Origin: Nemertoderma westbladi
Lineage: Eukaryota > Xenacoelomorpha > Nemertodermatida > Nemertodermatidae
Direction of reading: 5' to 3'
NCBI GenBank assembly: GCA_032718475.1
Contig: JAUCBJ010008932.1
Coordinates: 1 to 54,612, forward strand
DNA: 54,612 bases
Part shown: in pieces, positions 12,310 through 26,000 of the stretch
Layout: every line of letters starts with the position of its first letter
How positions within the stretch are numbered: the stretch's first letter is position 1
Program-made: the position numbers and the translations under genes
Notes under the pieces: model-generated
The model's input: only the letters and a program-made list of their open reading frames with translations
The model's database searches: none
What the model was told of the DNA's origin: nothing

Positions 12310-13115
12310 GTACCCAATGAGCACAGTGGCAGCAGATGATGGTATTGACAGATGGGAGGCCATGAGGACTACTAGGATCGGCATGTTGCATTGCAGCTGC
12401 ATTTTTAAGAATACTGTGCCGGCTTGTCGAGAAAATTGCGCCGCCACAACTCCCTATTACTCATGACAATTGCTAGACCATCCGCATCTTCAAGGCCAGT
12501 GTCCTTTAAGATGCGTCTCAAGAAAGTCATGGGCTGTCCACCATGCTTATTCACTACATGAGGCCGCCAAAGCACAAGATAATGCACTGGCTGGTCCTCA
12601 CGGCGAAAGCAATGTCCTGCAAAGCGGAGGCGACTTTGTTCTAGTGTGAAGCTTGGGGGAACCAATGAGACGCCTCCAATGTTATATAGCGTCTGGTTGG
12701 AGATGTGTGCATTGCACTTGACACAATGAACCCGGCGTATAGAGGAGTACTGGAACTCTCCTGCTCTAAATAATCGGACCTTAAGTTTCCGATTAATTCT
12801 CGGTGACTTCCAAATCCTGGAAAGCCTATTCAAGGCTGACCATGCCTTTCCCTTAAGTATTCGAAGGTCCTCACCTGACTTCCGGATCCATGATTCCAGG
12901 TAACATAAGTCGTCCACATGCTCAAGCACACCATAATTTGAGCTTATGCTCATCCGATCAGAGACTTGCTGAGGACTTTCAAAGTAAAGGAGGTAAATTG
13001 CGGACATACAAGGTATCAGATCAGGTATTATTTCCAGGTCTACCTTTTACATGAACCGCTAGCTGAATGGTTAGCTTCCAATGGTTAGGTCAAACTTCCA
13101 AGTTCCAACCCGGAT
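12310..13115 (+). mobile_element. tRNA-like SINE element (copy 2), interrupted by a LINE
   Basis: Plus-strand copy of the element at 7455-7725. Its left part (12318-12370: 'cagtggcagcagatgatgg' through 'gaggccatgagga') and its right part (12988-13110: 'aggtaaattgcggacatac', then tRNA-like 'gctagctgaatggttag' and 'ccaagttccaacccgg') are separated by a minus-strand LINE fragment. The break falls inside the 'tttacctcctcatggcc' site that is intact in copy 1. Confidence 0.7.
12372..12985 (-). mobile_element. 5'-truncated LINE fragment (family A) inside a SINE
   Basis: The open part 12405-13007 encodes the C-terminal region of a non-LTR retrotransposon ORF2 after the reverse-transcriptase core: FESPQQVSDRM, YLESWIRKSGEDLRI, KAWSALNRLSRIWKSPRIN and RFAGHCFRREDQP. 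About 85-90% of residues match the copy at 51973-52926, but the vLLYGSPCWALTAE block is deleted here. The first five residues of the open frame (MSAIY) come from the host SINE. There is no RT catalytic domain, so this copy cannot function. Confidence 0.85.
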
Positions 13116-13342
13116 AATAATTTTTATGGCATTTATTGAGAATATTAAAAGAAAAATAATTGAGCAAAATATAAATAAAACTGTTTTGTATATATCATAA
13201 TGTTTGACATCATTAAAATAATATGTATTAAATTGTCACAGGCCATTTTTATTCGAGGCCATATTTATGCGTAGCCTAATGTTAGAATATATTATGTTCG
13301 CAATTTAAAAGGAATAATTTACCATTTCATTGTAAACTTATC

Positions 13343-16300
13343 CTTGATGCACTTAGTAAATGGTGTGACTCTAAAACATTACAGAAAGCCCTTGAAGCAC
13401 TTAGTGAATGGTGTGACTCTGAAACATTACAGAAAGCCCTTGACGCACTTAGTGAATGGTGTGACTCTGAAACATTACAGAAAGCCCTTGATGCACTTAG
13501 TGAATGGTGTGACTCTGAAACATTACAGAAAGCCCTTGATGCACTTAGTGAATGGTGTGACTCTGAAACATTACAGAAAGCCCTTGACGCACTTAGTGAA
13601 TGGTGTGACTCTGAAACATTCCTGAAAGCCCTTGATGCACTTAGTGAATGGTGTGACTCTAAAACATTACGGAAAGCCCTTGATGCACTTAGTGAATGGT
13701 GTGACTCTGAAACATTACGGAAAGCCCTTGACGCACTTAGTGAGTGGTGTGACTCTGAAACATTACAGAAAGCCCTTGATGCACTTAGTGAATGGTGTGA
13801 CTCTGAAACATTACAGAGAGCCCTTGACGCACTTAGTGAATGGTGTGACTCTGAAACATTACAGAAAGTCCTTGATGCACTTAGTGAATGGTGTGACTCT
13901 GAAACATTACAGAAAGCCCTTGATGCACTTAGTGAATGGTGTGACTCTGAAACATTACAGAAAGCCCTTGACACACTTAGTGAATGGTGTGACTCTGAAA
14001 CATTACAGAAAGCCCTTGATGCACTTAGTAAATGGTGTGACTCTGAAACATTACAGAAAGCCCTTGATGCACTTAGTGAATGGTGTGACTCTGAAACATT
14101 ACAGAAAGCCCTTGATGCACTTAGTGAATGGTGTGACTCTGAAACATTACGGAAAGCCCTTGATGCACTTAGTGAATGGTGTGACTCTGAAACATTACAG
14201 AAAGCCCTTGATGCACTAAGTGAATGGTGTGACTCTGAAACATTACAGAAAGCCCTTGATGCACTTAGTGAATGGTGTGACTCTGAAACATTACAAAAAG
14301 CCCTTGATGCACTTAGTGAATGGTGTGACTCTGAAACATTACAGAAAGCCCTTGATGGAGTTAGTGAATGGTATGACTCTGAAACATTACGGAAAGCCCT
14401 TGATGCACTTAGTGAATGGTGTGACTCTGAAACATTACAGAAAGCCCTTGATGCACTTAGTGAATGGTGTGACTCTGAAACATTACAAAAAGCCCTTGAT
14501 GCACTTAGTGAATGGTGTGACTCTGAAACATTACAGAAAGCCCTTGATGGAGTTAGTGAATGGTATGACTCTGAAACATTACGGAAAGCCCTTGATGCAC
14601 TTAGTGAATGGTGTGACTCTGAAACATTACAGAAAGCCCTTGATGCACTTAGTGAATGGTGTGACTCTGAAACATTACAGAAAGCCCTTGGCGCACTTAG
14701 TGAATGGTGTGACTCTGAAACATTACAGAAAGCCCTTGGCGCACTTAGTGAATGGTATGACTCTGAAACATTACAAAAAGCCCTTGATGCACTTAGTGAA
14801 TGGTGTGACTCTGAAACATTGCAGAAAGCCCTTGATGCACTTAGTGAATGGTGTGACTCTGAAACATTACGGAAAGCCCTTGATGCACTTAGTGAATGGT
14901 GTGACTCTGAAACATTACAGAAAGCCCTTGATGGAGTTAGTGAATGGTGTGACTCTGAAACATTACAGAAAGCCCTTGATGGAGTTAGTGAATGGTATGA
15001 CTCTGAAACATTACGGAAAGCCCTTGATGCACTTAGTGAATGGTGTGACTCTGAAACATTACAGAAAGCCCTTGATGCACTTAGTGAATGGTGTGACTCT
15101 GAAACATTCCAGAAAGCCCTTGATGGAGTTAGTGAATGGTGTGACTCTGAAACATTACGGAAAGCCCTTGATGCACTTAGTGAATGGTGTGACTCTGAAA
15201 CATTACAGAAAGCCCTTGATGGAGTTAGTGAATGGTATGACTCTGTAACATTACGGAAAGCCCTTGATGCACTTAGTGAATGGTGTGACTCTGAAACATT
15301 ACAGAAAGCCCTTGATGCACTTAGTGAATGGTGTGACTCTGAAACATTACAGAAAGCCCTTGATGGAGTTAGTGAATGGTATGACTCTGAAACATTACGG
15401 AAAGCCCTTGATGCACTTAGTGAATGGTGTGACTCTGAAACATTACAGAAAGCCCTTGATGCACTTAGTGAATGGTGTGACTCTGAAACATTACAGAAAG
15501 CCCTTGATGGAGTTAGTGAATGGTATGACTCTGAAACATTACGGAAAGCCCTTGATGCACTTAGTGAATGGTGTGACTCTGAAACATTACAGAAAGCCCT
15601 TGATGCACTTAGTGAATGGTGTGACTCTGAAACATTAGAGAAAGCCCTTGATGCACTTAGTGAGTGGTGTGACTCTGAAACATAACAGAAAGCCCTTGAT
15701 GCACTTAGTGAATGGTGTGACTCTGAAACATTACGGAAAGCCCTTGATGCACTTAGTGAATTGTGTGACTCTGAAACATTACGGAAAGCCCTTGATGGAG
15801 TTAGTGAATGGTGTGACTCTGAAACATTACAGAAAGCCCTTGATGGAGTTAGTGAATGGTGTGACTCTGAAACATTACGGAAAGCCCTTGACGCACTTAG
15901 TGAATGGTGTGACTCTGAAACATAACAGAAAGCCCTTGATGCACTTAGTGAATGGTGTGACTCTGAAACATTTCAGAAAGCCCTTGATGGGAGTTAGTGA
16001 ATGGTATGACTCTGAAACATTACGGAAAGCCCTTGATGGAGTTAGTGAATGGTGTGACTCTGAAACATTACAGAAAGCCCTTGATGGAGTTAGTGAATGG
16101 TGTGACTCTGAAACATTACAGAAAGCCCTTGATGCACTTAGTGAATGGTGTGACTCTGAAACATTACAGAAAGCCCTTGGCGCACTTAGTGAATGGTGTG
16201 ACTCTGAAACATTACAGAAAGCCCTTGATGGAGTTAGTGAATGGTATGACTCTGAAACATTACGGAAAGCCCTTGATGCACTTAGTGAATGGTGTGACTC

Positions 16301-19300
16301 TGAAACATTACAGAAAGCCCTTGGCGCACTTAGTGAATGGTGTGACTCTGAAACATTACAGAAAGCCCTTGATGGAGTTAGTGAATGGTATGACTCTGAA
16401 ACATTACGGAAAGCCCTTGATGCACTTAGTGAATGGTGTGACTCTGAAACATTACAGAAAGCCCTTGATGCACTTAGTGAATGGTGTGACTCTGAAACAT
16501 TACAGAAAGCCCTTGGCGCACTTAGTGAATGGTGTGACTCTGAAACATTACAGAAAGCCCTTGATGGAGTTAGTGAATGGTATGACTCTGAAACATTACG
16601 GAAAGCCCTTGATGCACTTAGTGAATGGTGTGACTCTGAAACATTACAGAAAGCCCTTGATGCACTTAGTGAATGGTGTGACTCTGAAACATTACAAAAA
16701 GCCCTTGATGCACTTAGTGAATGGTGTGACTCTGAAACATTACAGAAAGCCCTTGATGGAGTTAGTGAATGGTATGACTCTGAAACATTACGGAAAGCCC
16801 TTGATGCACTTAGTGAATGGTGTGACTCTGAAACATTACAGAAAGCCCTTGATGCACTTAGTGAATGGTGTGACTCTGAAACATTACAGAAAGCCCTTGG
16901 CGCACTTAGTGAATGGTGTGACTCTGAAACATTACAGAAAGCCCTTGGCGCACTTAGTGAATGGTATGACTCTGAAACATTACAAAAAGCCCTTGATGCA
17001 CTTAGTGAATGGTGTGACTCTGAAACATTGCAGAAAGCCCTTGATGCACTTAGTGAATGGTGTGACTCTGAAACATTACGGAAAGCCCTTGATGCACTTA
17101 GTGAATGGTGTGACTCTGAAACATTACAGAAAGCCCTTGATGCACTTAGTGAATGGTGTGACTCTGAAACATTACAGAAAGCCCTTGATGGAGTTAGTGA
17201 ATGGTATGACTCTGAAACATTACGGAAAGCCCTTGATGCACTTAGTGAATGGTGTGACTCTGAAACATTACAGAAAGCCCTTGATGCACTTAGTGAATGG
17301 TGTGACTCTGAAACATTCCAGAAAGCCCTTGATGGAGTTAGTGAATGGTGTGACTCTGAAACATTACGGAAAGCCCTTGATGCACTTAGTGAATGGTGTG
17401 ACTCTGAAACATTACAGAAAGCCCTTGATGGAGTTAGTGAATGGTATGACTCTGTAACATTACGGAAAGCCCTTGATGCACTTAGTGAATGGTGTGACTC
17501 TGAAACATTACAGAAAGCCCTTGATGCACTTAGTGAATGGTGTGACTCTGAAACATTACAGAAAGCCCTTGATGGAGTTAGTGAATGGTATGACTCTGAA
17601 ACATTACGGAAAGCCCTTGATGCACTTAGTGAATGGTGTGACTCTGAAACATTACAGAAAGCCCTTGATGCACTTAGTGAATGGTGTGACTCTGAAACAT
17701 TACAGAAAGCCCTTGATGGAGTTAGTGAATGGTATGACTCTGAAACATTACGGAAAGCCCTTGATGCACTTAGTGAATGGTGTGACTCTGAAACATTACA
17801 GAAAGCCCTTGATGCACTTAGTGAATGGTGTGACTCTGAAACATTAGAGAAAGCCCTTGATGCACTTAGTGAGTGGTGTGACTCTGAAACATAACAGAAA
17901 GCCCTTGATGCACTTAGTGAATGGTGTGACTCTGAAACATTACGGAAAGCCCTTGATGCACTTAGTGAATTGTGTGACTCTGAAACATTACGGAAAGCCC
18001 TTGATGGAGTTAGTGAATGGTGTGACTCTGAAACATTACAGAAAGCCCTTGATGGAGTTAGTGAATGGTGTGACTCTGAAACATTACGGAAAGCCCTTGA
18101 CGCACTTAGTGAATGGTGTGACTCTGAAACATAACAGAAAGCCCTTGATGCACTTAGTGAATGGTGTGACTCTGAAACATTTCAGAAAGCCCTTGATGGA
18201 GTTAGTGAATGGTATGACTCTGAAACATTACGGAAAGCCCTTGATGGAGTTAGTGAATGGTGTGACTCTGAAACATTACAGAAAGCCCTTGATGGAGTTA
18301 GTGAATGGTGTGACTCTGAAACATTACAGAAAGCCCTTGATGCACTTAGTGAATGGTGTGACTCTGAAACATTACAGAAAGCCCTTGGCGCACTTAGTGA
18401 ATGGTGTGACTCTGAAACATTACAGAAAGCCCTTGATGGAGTTAGTGAATGGTATGACTCTGAAACATTACGGAAAGCCCTTGATGCACTTAGTGAATGG
18501 TGTGACTCTGAAACATTACAGAAAGCCCTTGGCGCACTTAGTGAATGGTGTGACTCTGAAACATTACAGAAAGCCCTTGATGGAGTTAGTGAATGGTATG
18601 ACTCTGAAACATTACGGAAAGCCCTTGATGCACTTAGTGAATGGTGTGACTCTGAAACATTACAGAAAGCCCTTGATGCACTTAGTGAATGGTGTGACTC
18701 TGAAACATTACAGAAAGCCCTTGGCGCACTTAGTGAATGGTGTGACTCTGAAACATTACAGAAAGCCCTTGATGGAGTTAGTGAATGGTATGACTCTGAA
18801 ACATTACGGAAAGCCCTTGATGCACTTAGTGAATGGTGTGACTCTGAAACATTACAGAAAGCCCTTGATGCACTTAGTGAATGGTGTGACTCTGAAACAT
18901 TACAGAAAGCCCTTGGCACACTTAGTGAATGGTGTGACTCTGAAACATTACAGAAAGCCCTTGATGGAGTTAGTGAATGGTATGACTCTGAAACATTACG
19001 GAAAGCCCTTGATGCACTTAGTGAATGGTGTGACTCTGAAACATTACAGAAAGCCCTTGATGCACTTAGTGAATGGTGTGACTCTGAAACATTACAGAAA
19101 GCCCTTGGCACACTTAGTAAATGGTGTGACTCTGAAACATTACAGAGAGCCCTTGACGCACTTAGTGAATGGTGTGACTCTGAAACATTACAGAAAGCCC
19201 TTGATGCACTAAGTGAATGGTGTGACTCTGAAACATTACAGAAAGCCCTTGATGCACTTAGTGAATGGTGTGACTCTGAAACATTACAGAAAGCCCTTGA

Positions 19301-21108
19301 TGCACTTAGTGAATGGTGTGACTCTGAAACATTCCAGAAAGCCCTTGATGCACTTAGTGAATGGTGTGACTCTGAAACATTACAGAAAGCCCTTGGCGCA
19401 CTTAGTGAATGGTGTGACTCTGAAACATTACAGAAAGCCCTTGATGGAATTAGTGAATGGTATGACTCTGAAACATTACGGAAAGCCCTTGATGCACTTA
19501 GTGAATGGTGTGACTCTGAAACATTACAGAAAGCCCTTGATGCACTTAGTGAATGGTGTGACTCTGAAACATTCCAGAAAGCCCTTGATGGAGTTAGTGA
19601 ATGGTATGACTCTGAAACATTACGGAAAGCCCTTGATGCACTTAGTGAATGGTGTGACTCTGAAACATTACAGAAAGCCCTTGATGCATTTAGTGAATGG
19701 TGTGACTCTGAAACATTCCAGAAAGCCCTTGATGCACTTAGTGAATGTTGTGACTCTGAAACATTACAGAAAGCCCTTGATGCACTTAGTGAATGGTGTG
19801 ACTCTGAAACATTACAGAAAGCCCTTGATGCACTTAGTGAATGGTGTGACTCTGAAACATTACAGAAAGCCCTTGATGCACTTAGTGAATGGTGTGACTC
19901 TGAAATATTACAGAAAGCCCTTGATGCACTTAGTGAATGGTGTGACTCTGAAACATTACAGAAAGCCCTTGATGCACTTAGTGAATGGTGTGACTCTGAA
20001 ATATTACAGAAAGCCCTTGATGCACTTAGTGAATGGTGTGACTCTGAAACATTACAGAAAGCCCTTGACACACTTAGTGAATGGTGTGACTCTGAAACAT
20101 TACAGAAAGCCCTTGACACACTTAGTGAATGGTGTGACTCTGAAACATTACAGAAAGCCCTTGACACACTTAGTGAATGGTGTGACTCTGAAACATTACA
20201 GAAAGCCCTTGACACACTTAGTGAATGGTGTGACTCTGAAACATTACAGAAAGCCCTTGATGCACTTAGTGAATGGTGTGACTCTGAAACATTACAAAAA
20301 GCCCTTGACACACTTAGTGAATGGTGTGACTCTGAAACATTACAGAAAGCCCTTGATGCACTTAGTGAATGGTGTGACTCTGAAACATTACAGAAAGCCC
20401 TTGATGCACTTAGTGAATGGTGTGACTCTGAAATATTACAGAAAGCCCTTGATGCACTTAGTGAATGGTGTGACTCTGAAACATTACAGAAAGCCGTTGA
20501 TGGAGTTAGTGAATGGTATGACTCTGAAACATTACAGAAAGCCCTTGATGCACTTAGTGAATGGTGTGACTCTGAAACATTACAGAAAGCCCTTGATACA
20601 CTTAGTGAATGTTGTGACTCTGAAACATTACAGAAAGCCCTTGATGGAGTTAGTGAATGGTATGACTCTGAAACATTACGGAAAGCCCTTGACGCACTTA
20701 GTGAATGGTGTGACTCTGAAACATTACAGAAAGCCCTTGATGGAGTTAGTGAATGGTATGACTCTGAAACATTACGGAAAGCCCTTGATGCACTTAGTGA
20801 ATGGTGTGACTCTGAAACATTACAGAAAGCCCTTGATGGAGTTAGTGAATGGTATGACTCTGAAACATTACGGAAAGCCCTTGACGCACTTAGTGAATGG
20901 TGTGACTCTGAAACATTACAGAAAGCCCTTGATGCACTTAGTGAATGGTGTGACTCTGAAACATTACAGAAAGCCCTTGATGCACTTAGTGAATGGTGTG
21001 ACTCTGAAACATTACAGAAAGCCCTTGATGCACTTAGTAAATGGTGTGACTCTGAAACATTACAGAAAGCCCTTGACGCACTTAGTGAATGGTGTGACTC
21101 TGAAACAT
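13343..21108. repeat. 48-bp minisatellite, 7.8 kb, with 2.2-kb higher-order period
   Basis: About 162 copies of a 48-bp unit ('gcacttagtgaatggtgtga' then 'ctctgaaacattacagaaag'). Since 48 is a multiple of three, several frames stay open for hundreds of codons; one gives a 16-residue period beginning ALSEWCDSETLQKALD. Stops (cataac at about 15683, 15923, 17892 and 18132), mixed replacement changes and the absence of any splice or start context argue against a protein. The order of variant units repeats with an offset of 2209 bases (for example 14819 matches 17028, and 15648 matches 17857), that is 46 units plus one extra G near 15991. Confidence 0.95.
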
Positions 21109-21109
21109 A

Positions 21110-22934
21110 AACATGTAATTAAATTTACCCGGTTGGGGTGTAAAGATTAAAAAAAATATATATATAATTAATTATTAGTCAATCTATAAAACATTTGTAT
21201 TTCCTTTGTTTATTTTTACTAAATAACATTTAATGCGATATATAAAAAAATTATAATTAGCACGGCAAGCTATAATAAGGCTAAATGGCGAGGTATAAAA
21301 TTCACTTTTTAATTACCGGTAAATTTGTTTTTAATAAAATAATTACATAATCAGCGATAGTGTACCAGTGAAAGTGAAAGTAACCAGCAACTCAAAAAAA
21401 CGAGGTTTTATTAGGAATTCAAATATTACGTTAAGTTAATACGTCAGTGGGAAAGTGTTAAAATATTACGTATTTAATTTATATATTATGTTTTAATGCT
21501 CTCCATACGACCCTATTGGGGCTCGAACCCGGTTGATATTATTCGCTATGGGGAGCATTATCATATCGTAACATAATACTATAATATATTTATATAAATT
21601 ATGGAAAACTCGGGCGATTCGCGAGTTAATCATCAAATAAAATGATTGTGACAACGATACAAGGATAAGGGGAGGGATTTTAAGACGTTTTTCGCTCATT
21701 AGACTGTAATGATTGAATATGCCGTGATATAACAAAATGTCAATAATAATTTAGTACAGAAAAGTGTCATAGAAGTCGGGAAATATAGTTCCTGGGATCT
21801 GCCTAATTAACTGGTTTATGGTGTTTAGTGTTTAATGGTTTTTCCATCGCACCACCCAACTTGCCAACTAATTAGTGGCACATTCTCTGAATTTGGTACG
21901 TTTACAAACTTAAGTTCGATTAGGAACCGCATTGAACTGACTAAACTCTGTATTTATAGTTACAGACAGTTTCCAATCTAAAAGTATGTAGACCAACTGA
22001 AATTTATCAGTTATATTATAATTTATTACAAAAATTTATATTTATTGCAGGGACAACGTATCACTCTGCCGTATTTCACGTATCCAAATTTATTGCAATG
22101 AAATCAAGCCCAGGTTTATATTAAAAAATATATATATTCGCAACCAAAAAAAATAAAAATTTGCAATTATATATTTCAGAAATAATAATTATATGGTAAA
22201 AATTATACTAGAACGCCATAATAAGATCATTTTTCTTCCCTTTAAGTTTAAACCGTATTTAATATTCGCCTTCGTAAATTCCTGTTGAATTTGTATATCT
22301 CCCCGAGGTAGGGCCGACATTTTGTATGACACATTTTCTCGATGAGTAAAAAATCGCAAAAGCAAACAAAACAAACTACATTCCAATTTGTTCTAGACCT
22401 CATCTACTTCACAGATCGGAGATCACAGAGAGATCACAGATCAGTGTAAAAATTATACATTTCAAAATAAAAATATATTTTAACTACCGATAGCATATTT
22501 CTACGCAAACAGCGCACAAAAATAATGGCTAAATACAAAAAGATTTAAATACAAAATTATAAGTAGACGTACCTAATAACCTGGTTAATTATCAACTGTA
22601 CACACACGTTTATACAATAAAGTTCCAATAGTTGGAGGGTGAGACTGGCATAGCGATGTTTAAACCGGTCGTCCTGAGAAAGAAAGTCACACCAACGTGT
22701 TACTGGGACTTCATATTAACAAAATTAGAAACTGTAAGGCACGGCTCCAGTTGCGTAGTAACTATATACTGTGGAGTAACTACCTGTGTAGTTGCCTAGA
22801 AACCGCTATAACAATTACAGACATAATGTTAAACCTATAGAGCGTAACTAATGTTACTAAATAGATACGAACTCAGTAATATTATATTAATTAAGATAAG
22901 TATATTTTGTAAACTATAGTCGATGTAATCGCAT
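21110..22934. other. AT-rich intergenic stretch 3' of POC1
   Basis: No exon that I can support. At 21496-21557 there is an imperfect inverted repeat ('atgctctccata' against 'tatggggagcat') around a B-box-like 'ggctcgaacccgg', perhaps the remnant of a tRNA-like element. The region also holds the POC1 3' UTR downstream of 22935 on the minus strand; I did not fix its polyadenylation site. Confidence 0.4.
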
Positions 22935-23036
22935 TCACTCAACACTAGTCTCCAATAAATGTCGATCTTGTTTGTCGATAACTTCTTTCAGTTTATTCTC
23001 TGTCATTGTCAATCGCTGTTCTAGAATAGCCACCGT
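22935..23036 (-). CDS. POC1: POC1 last coding exon: coiled-coil end
   Basis: Acceptor 'atcttgtag' then [19 protein letters not shown] and 13 further residues ending in TGA (33 codons plus stop). TVxILEQRLTxTExKL is the signature of the POC1 C-terminal coiled coil. Phase 0 agrees with the exon at 24730-24948. Confidence 0.92.
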   Translation of the reverse strand, partial: TVAILEQRLTMTENKLKEVIDKQDRHLLETSVE

Positions 23037-26000
23037 CTACAAGATAAACCAAAATAATATGATATTGAATTTAGTTGTAGAGAAACTCCAGAGCTCATTT
23101 AGCTACCACGTAAGGATGCAAGGCCGAGCGAGATGCGTTGTGCTAGTCCCTTTAAAGCATTCGTGCCGAAAAGAAAACTGCCCTTGACCTCATGCGGGGA
23201 TCCAACCCACGACCTCCGAGAGAGATGTGAATTCAAGTAAACCACTACCCCTAAGGTGGAACTTAAATACCGACTACAATAATAACTTATTCGATTTAAA
23301 TAAAGTAGGTAGTTAAATTTTAAGCCGGCACGAGTAGGATACTTCAACGAACGAGCAAAAGCGAGTGAGTGAAATAGGAAACGAGAGAATGGAAGTGGAA
23401 TACAGAACATATACTTTATTTAAATCGGATATTTCGTTTTATTTTAAAGTTTCGACCGGTAACAACCTATGTATCGTGAAATAATAAAATTGAAAAATTA
23501 TTTAAATTATGAAAAATAAAATAAAATATCAAAATGTCAGGTTGAGATAGTCAGGTTGTCAGGTCCATGTCAATACAAAGGGGAAAATCCACAAAATGGT
23601 AATTTTGAGAACCGAACAGCAATTCTTCTCCAACCGACCAACCTTTGTAAGTATATCCAGCTGAACAACCTTTGTAAGTATATCCAGCTGACTAACCTTT
23701 GTAAGTATATCCAGCTGACCAACCTTTGTAAGTATATCCAGGTGACCAACCTTTGTAAGTATATCCAGCTGACCAACCTTTGTAAGTATATCCAGCTGAC
23801 CAACCTTTGTAAGTTAAGTATATCCAACTGACCAACCTTTGTAAGTATATCCAGCTGACCAACCTTTGTAAGTATATTCAGCTGACCAACCTTTGTAAGT
23901 ATATCCAGCTGACCAACCTTTGTAAGTATATCCAGCTGACCAACCTTTGTAAGTATATCCAGCTGACCAACCTTTGTAAGTTAAGTATATCCAACTGACC
24001 AACCTTTGTAAGTATATCCAGCTGACCAACCTTTGTAAGTATATTCAGCTGACCAACCTTTGTAAGTATATCCAGCTGACCAACCTTTGTAAGTATATCC
24101 AGCTGACCAACCTAAGTATATCCAGCTGACCAACCTTTGTAAGTATATCCAGCTGACCAACCTTTGTAAGTATATCCAGCTGACCAACCTTTGTAAGTAT
24201 ATCCAGCTGACCAACCTTTGTAAGTATATCCAGCTGACTAACCTTTGTAAGTATATCCAGCTGACCAACCTTTGTAAGTATATCCAGCTGACCAACCTTT
24301 GTAAGTATATCCAGCTGACCAACCTTTGTAAGTTAAGTATATCCAACTGACCAACCTTTGTAAGTATATCCAGCTGACCAACCTTTGTAAGTATATTCAG
24401 CTGACCAACCTTTGTAAGTATATCCAGCTGACCAACCTTTGTAAGTATATCCAGCTGACCAACCTAAGTATATCCAGCTGACCAACCTTTGTAAGTATAT
24501 CCAGCTGACCAACCTTTGTAAGTATATCCAGCTGACCAACCTTTGTAAGTATATCCAGCTGACCAACCTTTGTAAGTATATCCAACTGACCAACCTTTGT
24601 AAGTATATCCAGCTGACTAACCTTTGCAAGTATATCCAGCTGACCAACCTTTGTAAGTATATTCAGCTGACCATCCTTTGTAAGTATATCCAGCTGACCA
24701 ACCTTTGTAAGTATATCCAGCTGACCAACCTTTGTAAGTATATCCAGCTGACCGACGACCTGCTCTAGCGTCTGTGCGAATTGGGAGGGCCCCCCGCTGC
24801 GCTGTTCTAAGGGCCGGGTTACTGGGTAGGAGTCCTCGTGACGTAACGGGGTCGCATCGCTACCGGGGTACATGGAAGGTCCGATGTCCATAATATCGGC
24901 GGCGGGACCTCCGGCGTTCATATCGAACGGGCGGGAATTCAAATTCACCTGAATAAACCGTAGAAGCACTAAATGTGATGTGATATACAACAATGTCGCA
25001 ACACAAACCCATATAAAGGGACATCAGACAAACATCTGAGGACAGACTCCAAGACCCACCTAGTTGGACAAACAGCTAGACCCACCAAGTGGGACGGACA
25101 CAAATAACCACCTAGTGGGACAGACACAAATAACCACCTAGTGGGACAGACACAAATAACAACCTAGTGGGACAGACATAAATAACCATCTACTGGGACA
25201 GACACAAATAACCATCTTGTGGGACAGACATAAATAACCACCTAGTGGGACAGACACAAATAACCACCTAGTGGGACAGACATAAATAACCACCTAGTGG
25301 GACAGACACAAATAACCACCTAGTGGGACAGACACAAATAACCACCAAATGGGACAGACATAAATAACCATCTACTGGGACAGATACAAATAACCATCTT
25401 GTGGAACAGACATAAATAACCACCTAGTGGGACAGACACAAATAACCACCTAATGGGGCAGACATAAATAACCACCTAGTGGGAAAGACACAAAGACCCA
25501 CCTAGTGGGACAGACACAAATAACCACCTAGTGGGACAGACACAAATAACCACCTAGTGGGACAGACATAAATAACCACCTAGTGGGACAGACACAAATA
25601 ACCACCTAGTGGGACAGACGCAAATAACAATCTAGTGGGACAGACACAAAGACCCATCTAGTGGGACAGACACAAATAACCACCTAGTGGGACAGACATA
25701 AATAACAATCTAGTGGGACAGACACAAATAACCACCTAGTGGGACAGACACAAATAGCCACCTAGTGGGACAGACATAAATAACCATAGTGGGACAAAAA
25801 ACAAAGACCCACCTAGTGGGACAGACATAAATAACAACCTAGTGGGACAGACACAAATAACCACCTAGTGGGACAGACATAAATAACCACCTAGTGGGAC
25901 AGACACAAAGACCCACCTAGTGGGACAGACACAAATAACCACCTAGTGGGACAGACATAAATAACCACCTAGTGGGAAAGACACAAAGACCCACCTAGTG

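Noticed and set aside
13327-21150. Very long open frames (up to about 750 codons) on both strands
   Set aside because: They come from a 48-bp tandem unit whose length is a multiple of three; stops, indels and replacement changes are spread without coding constraint.
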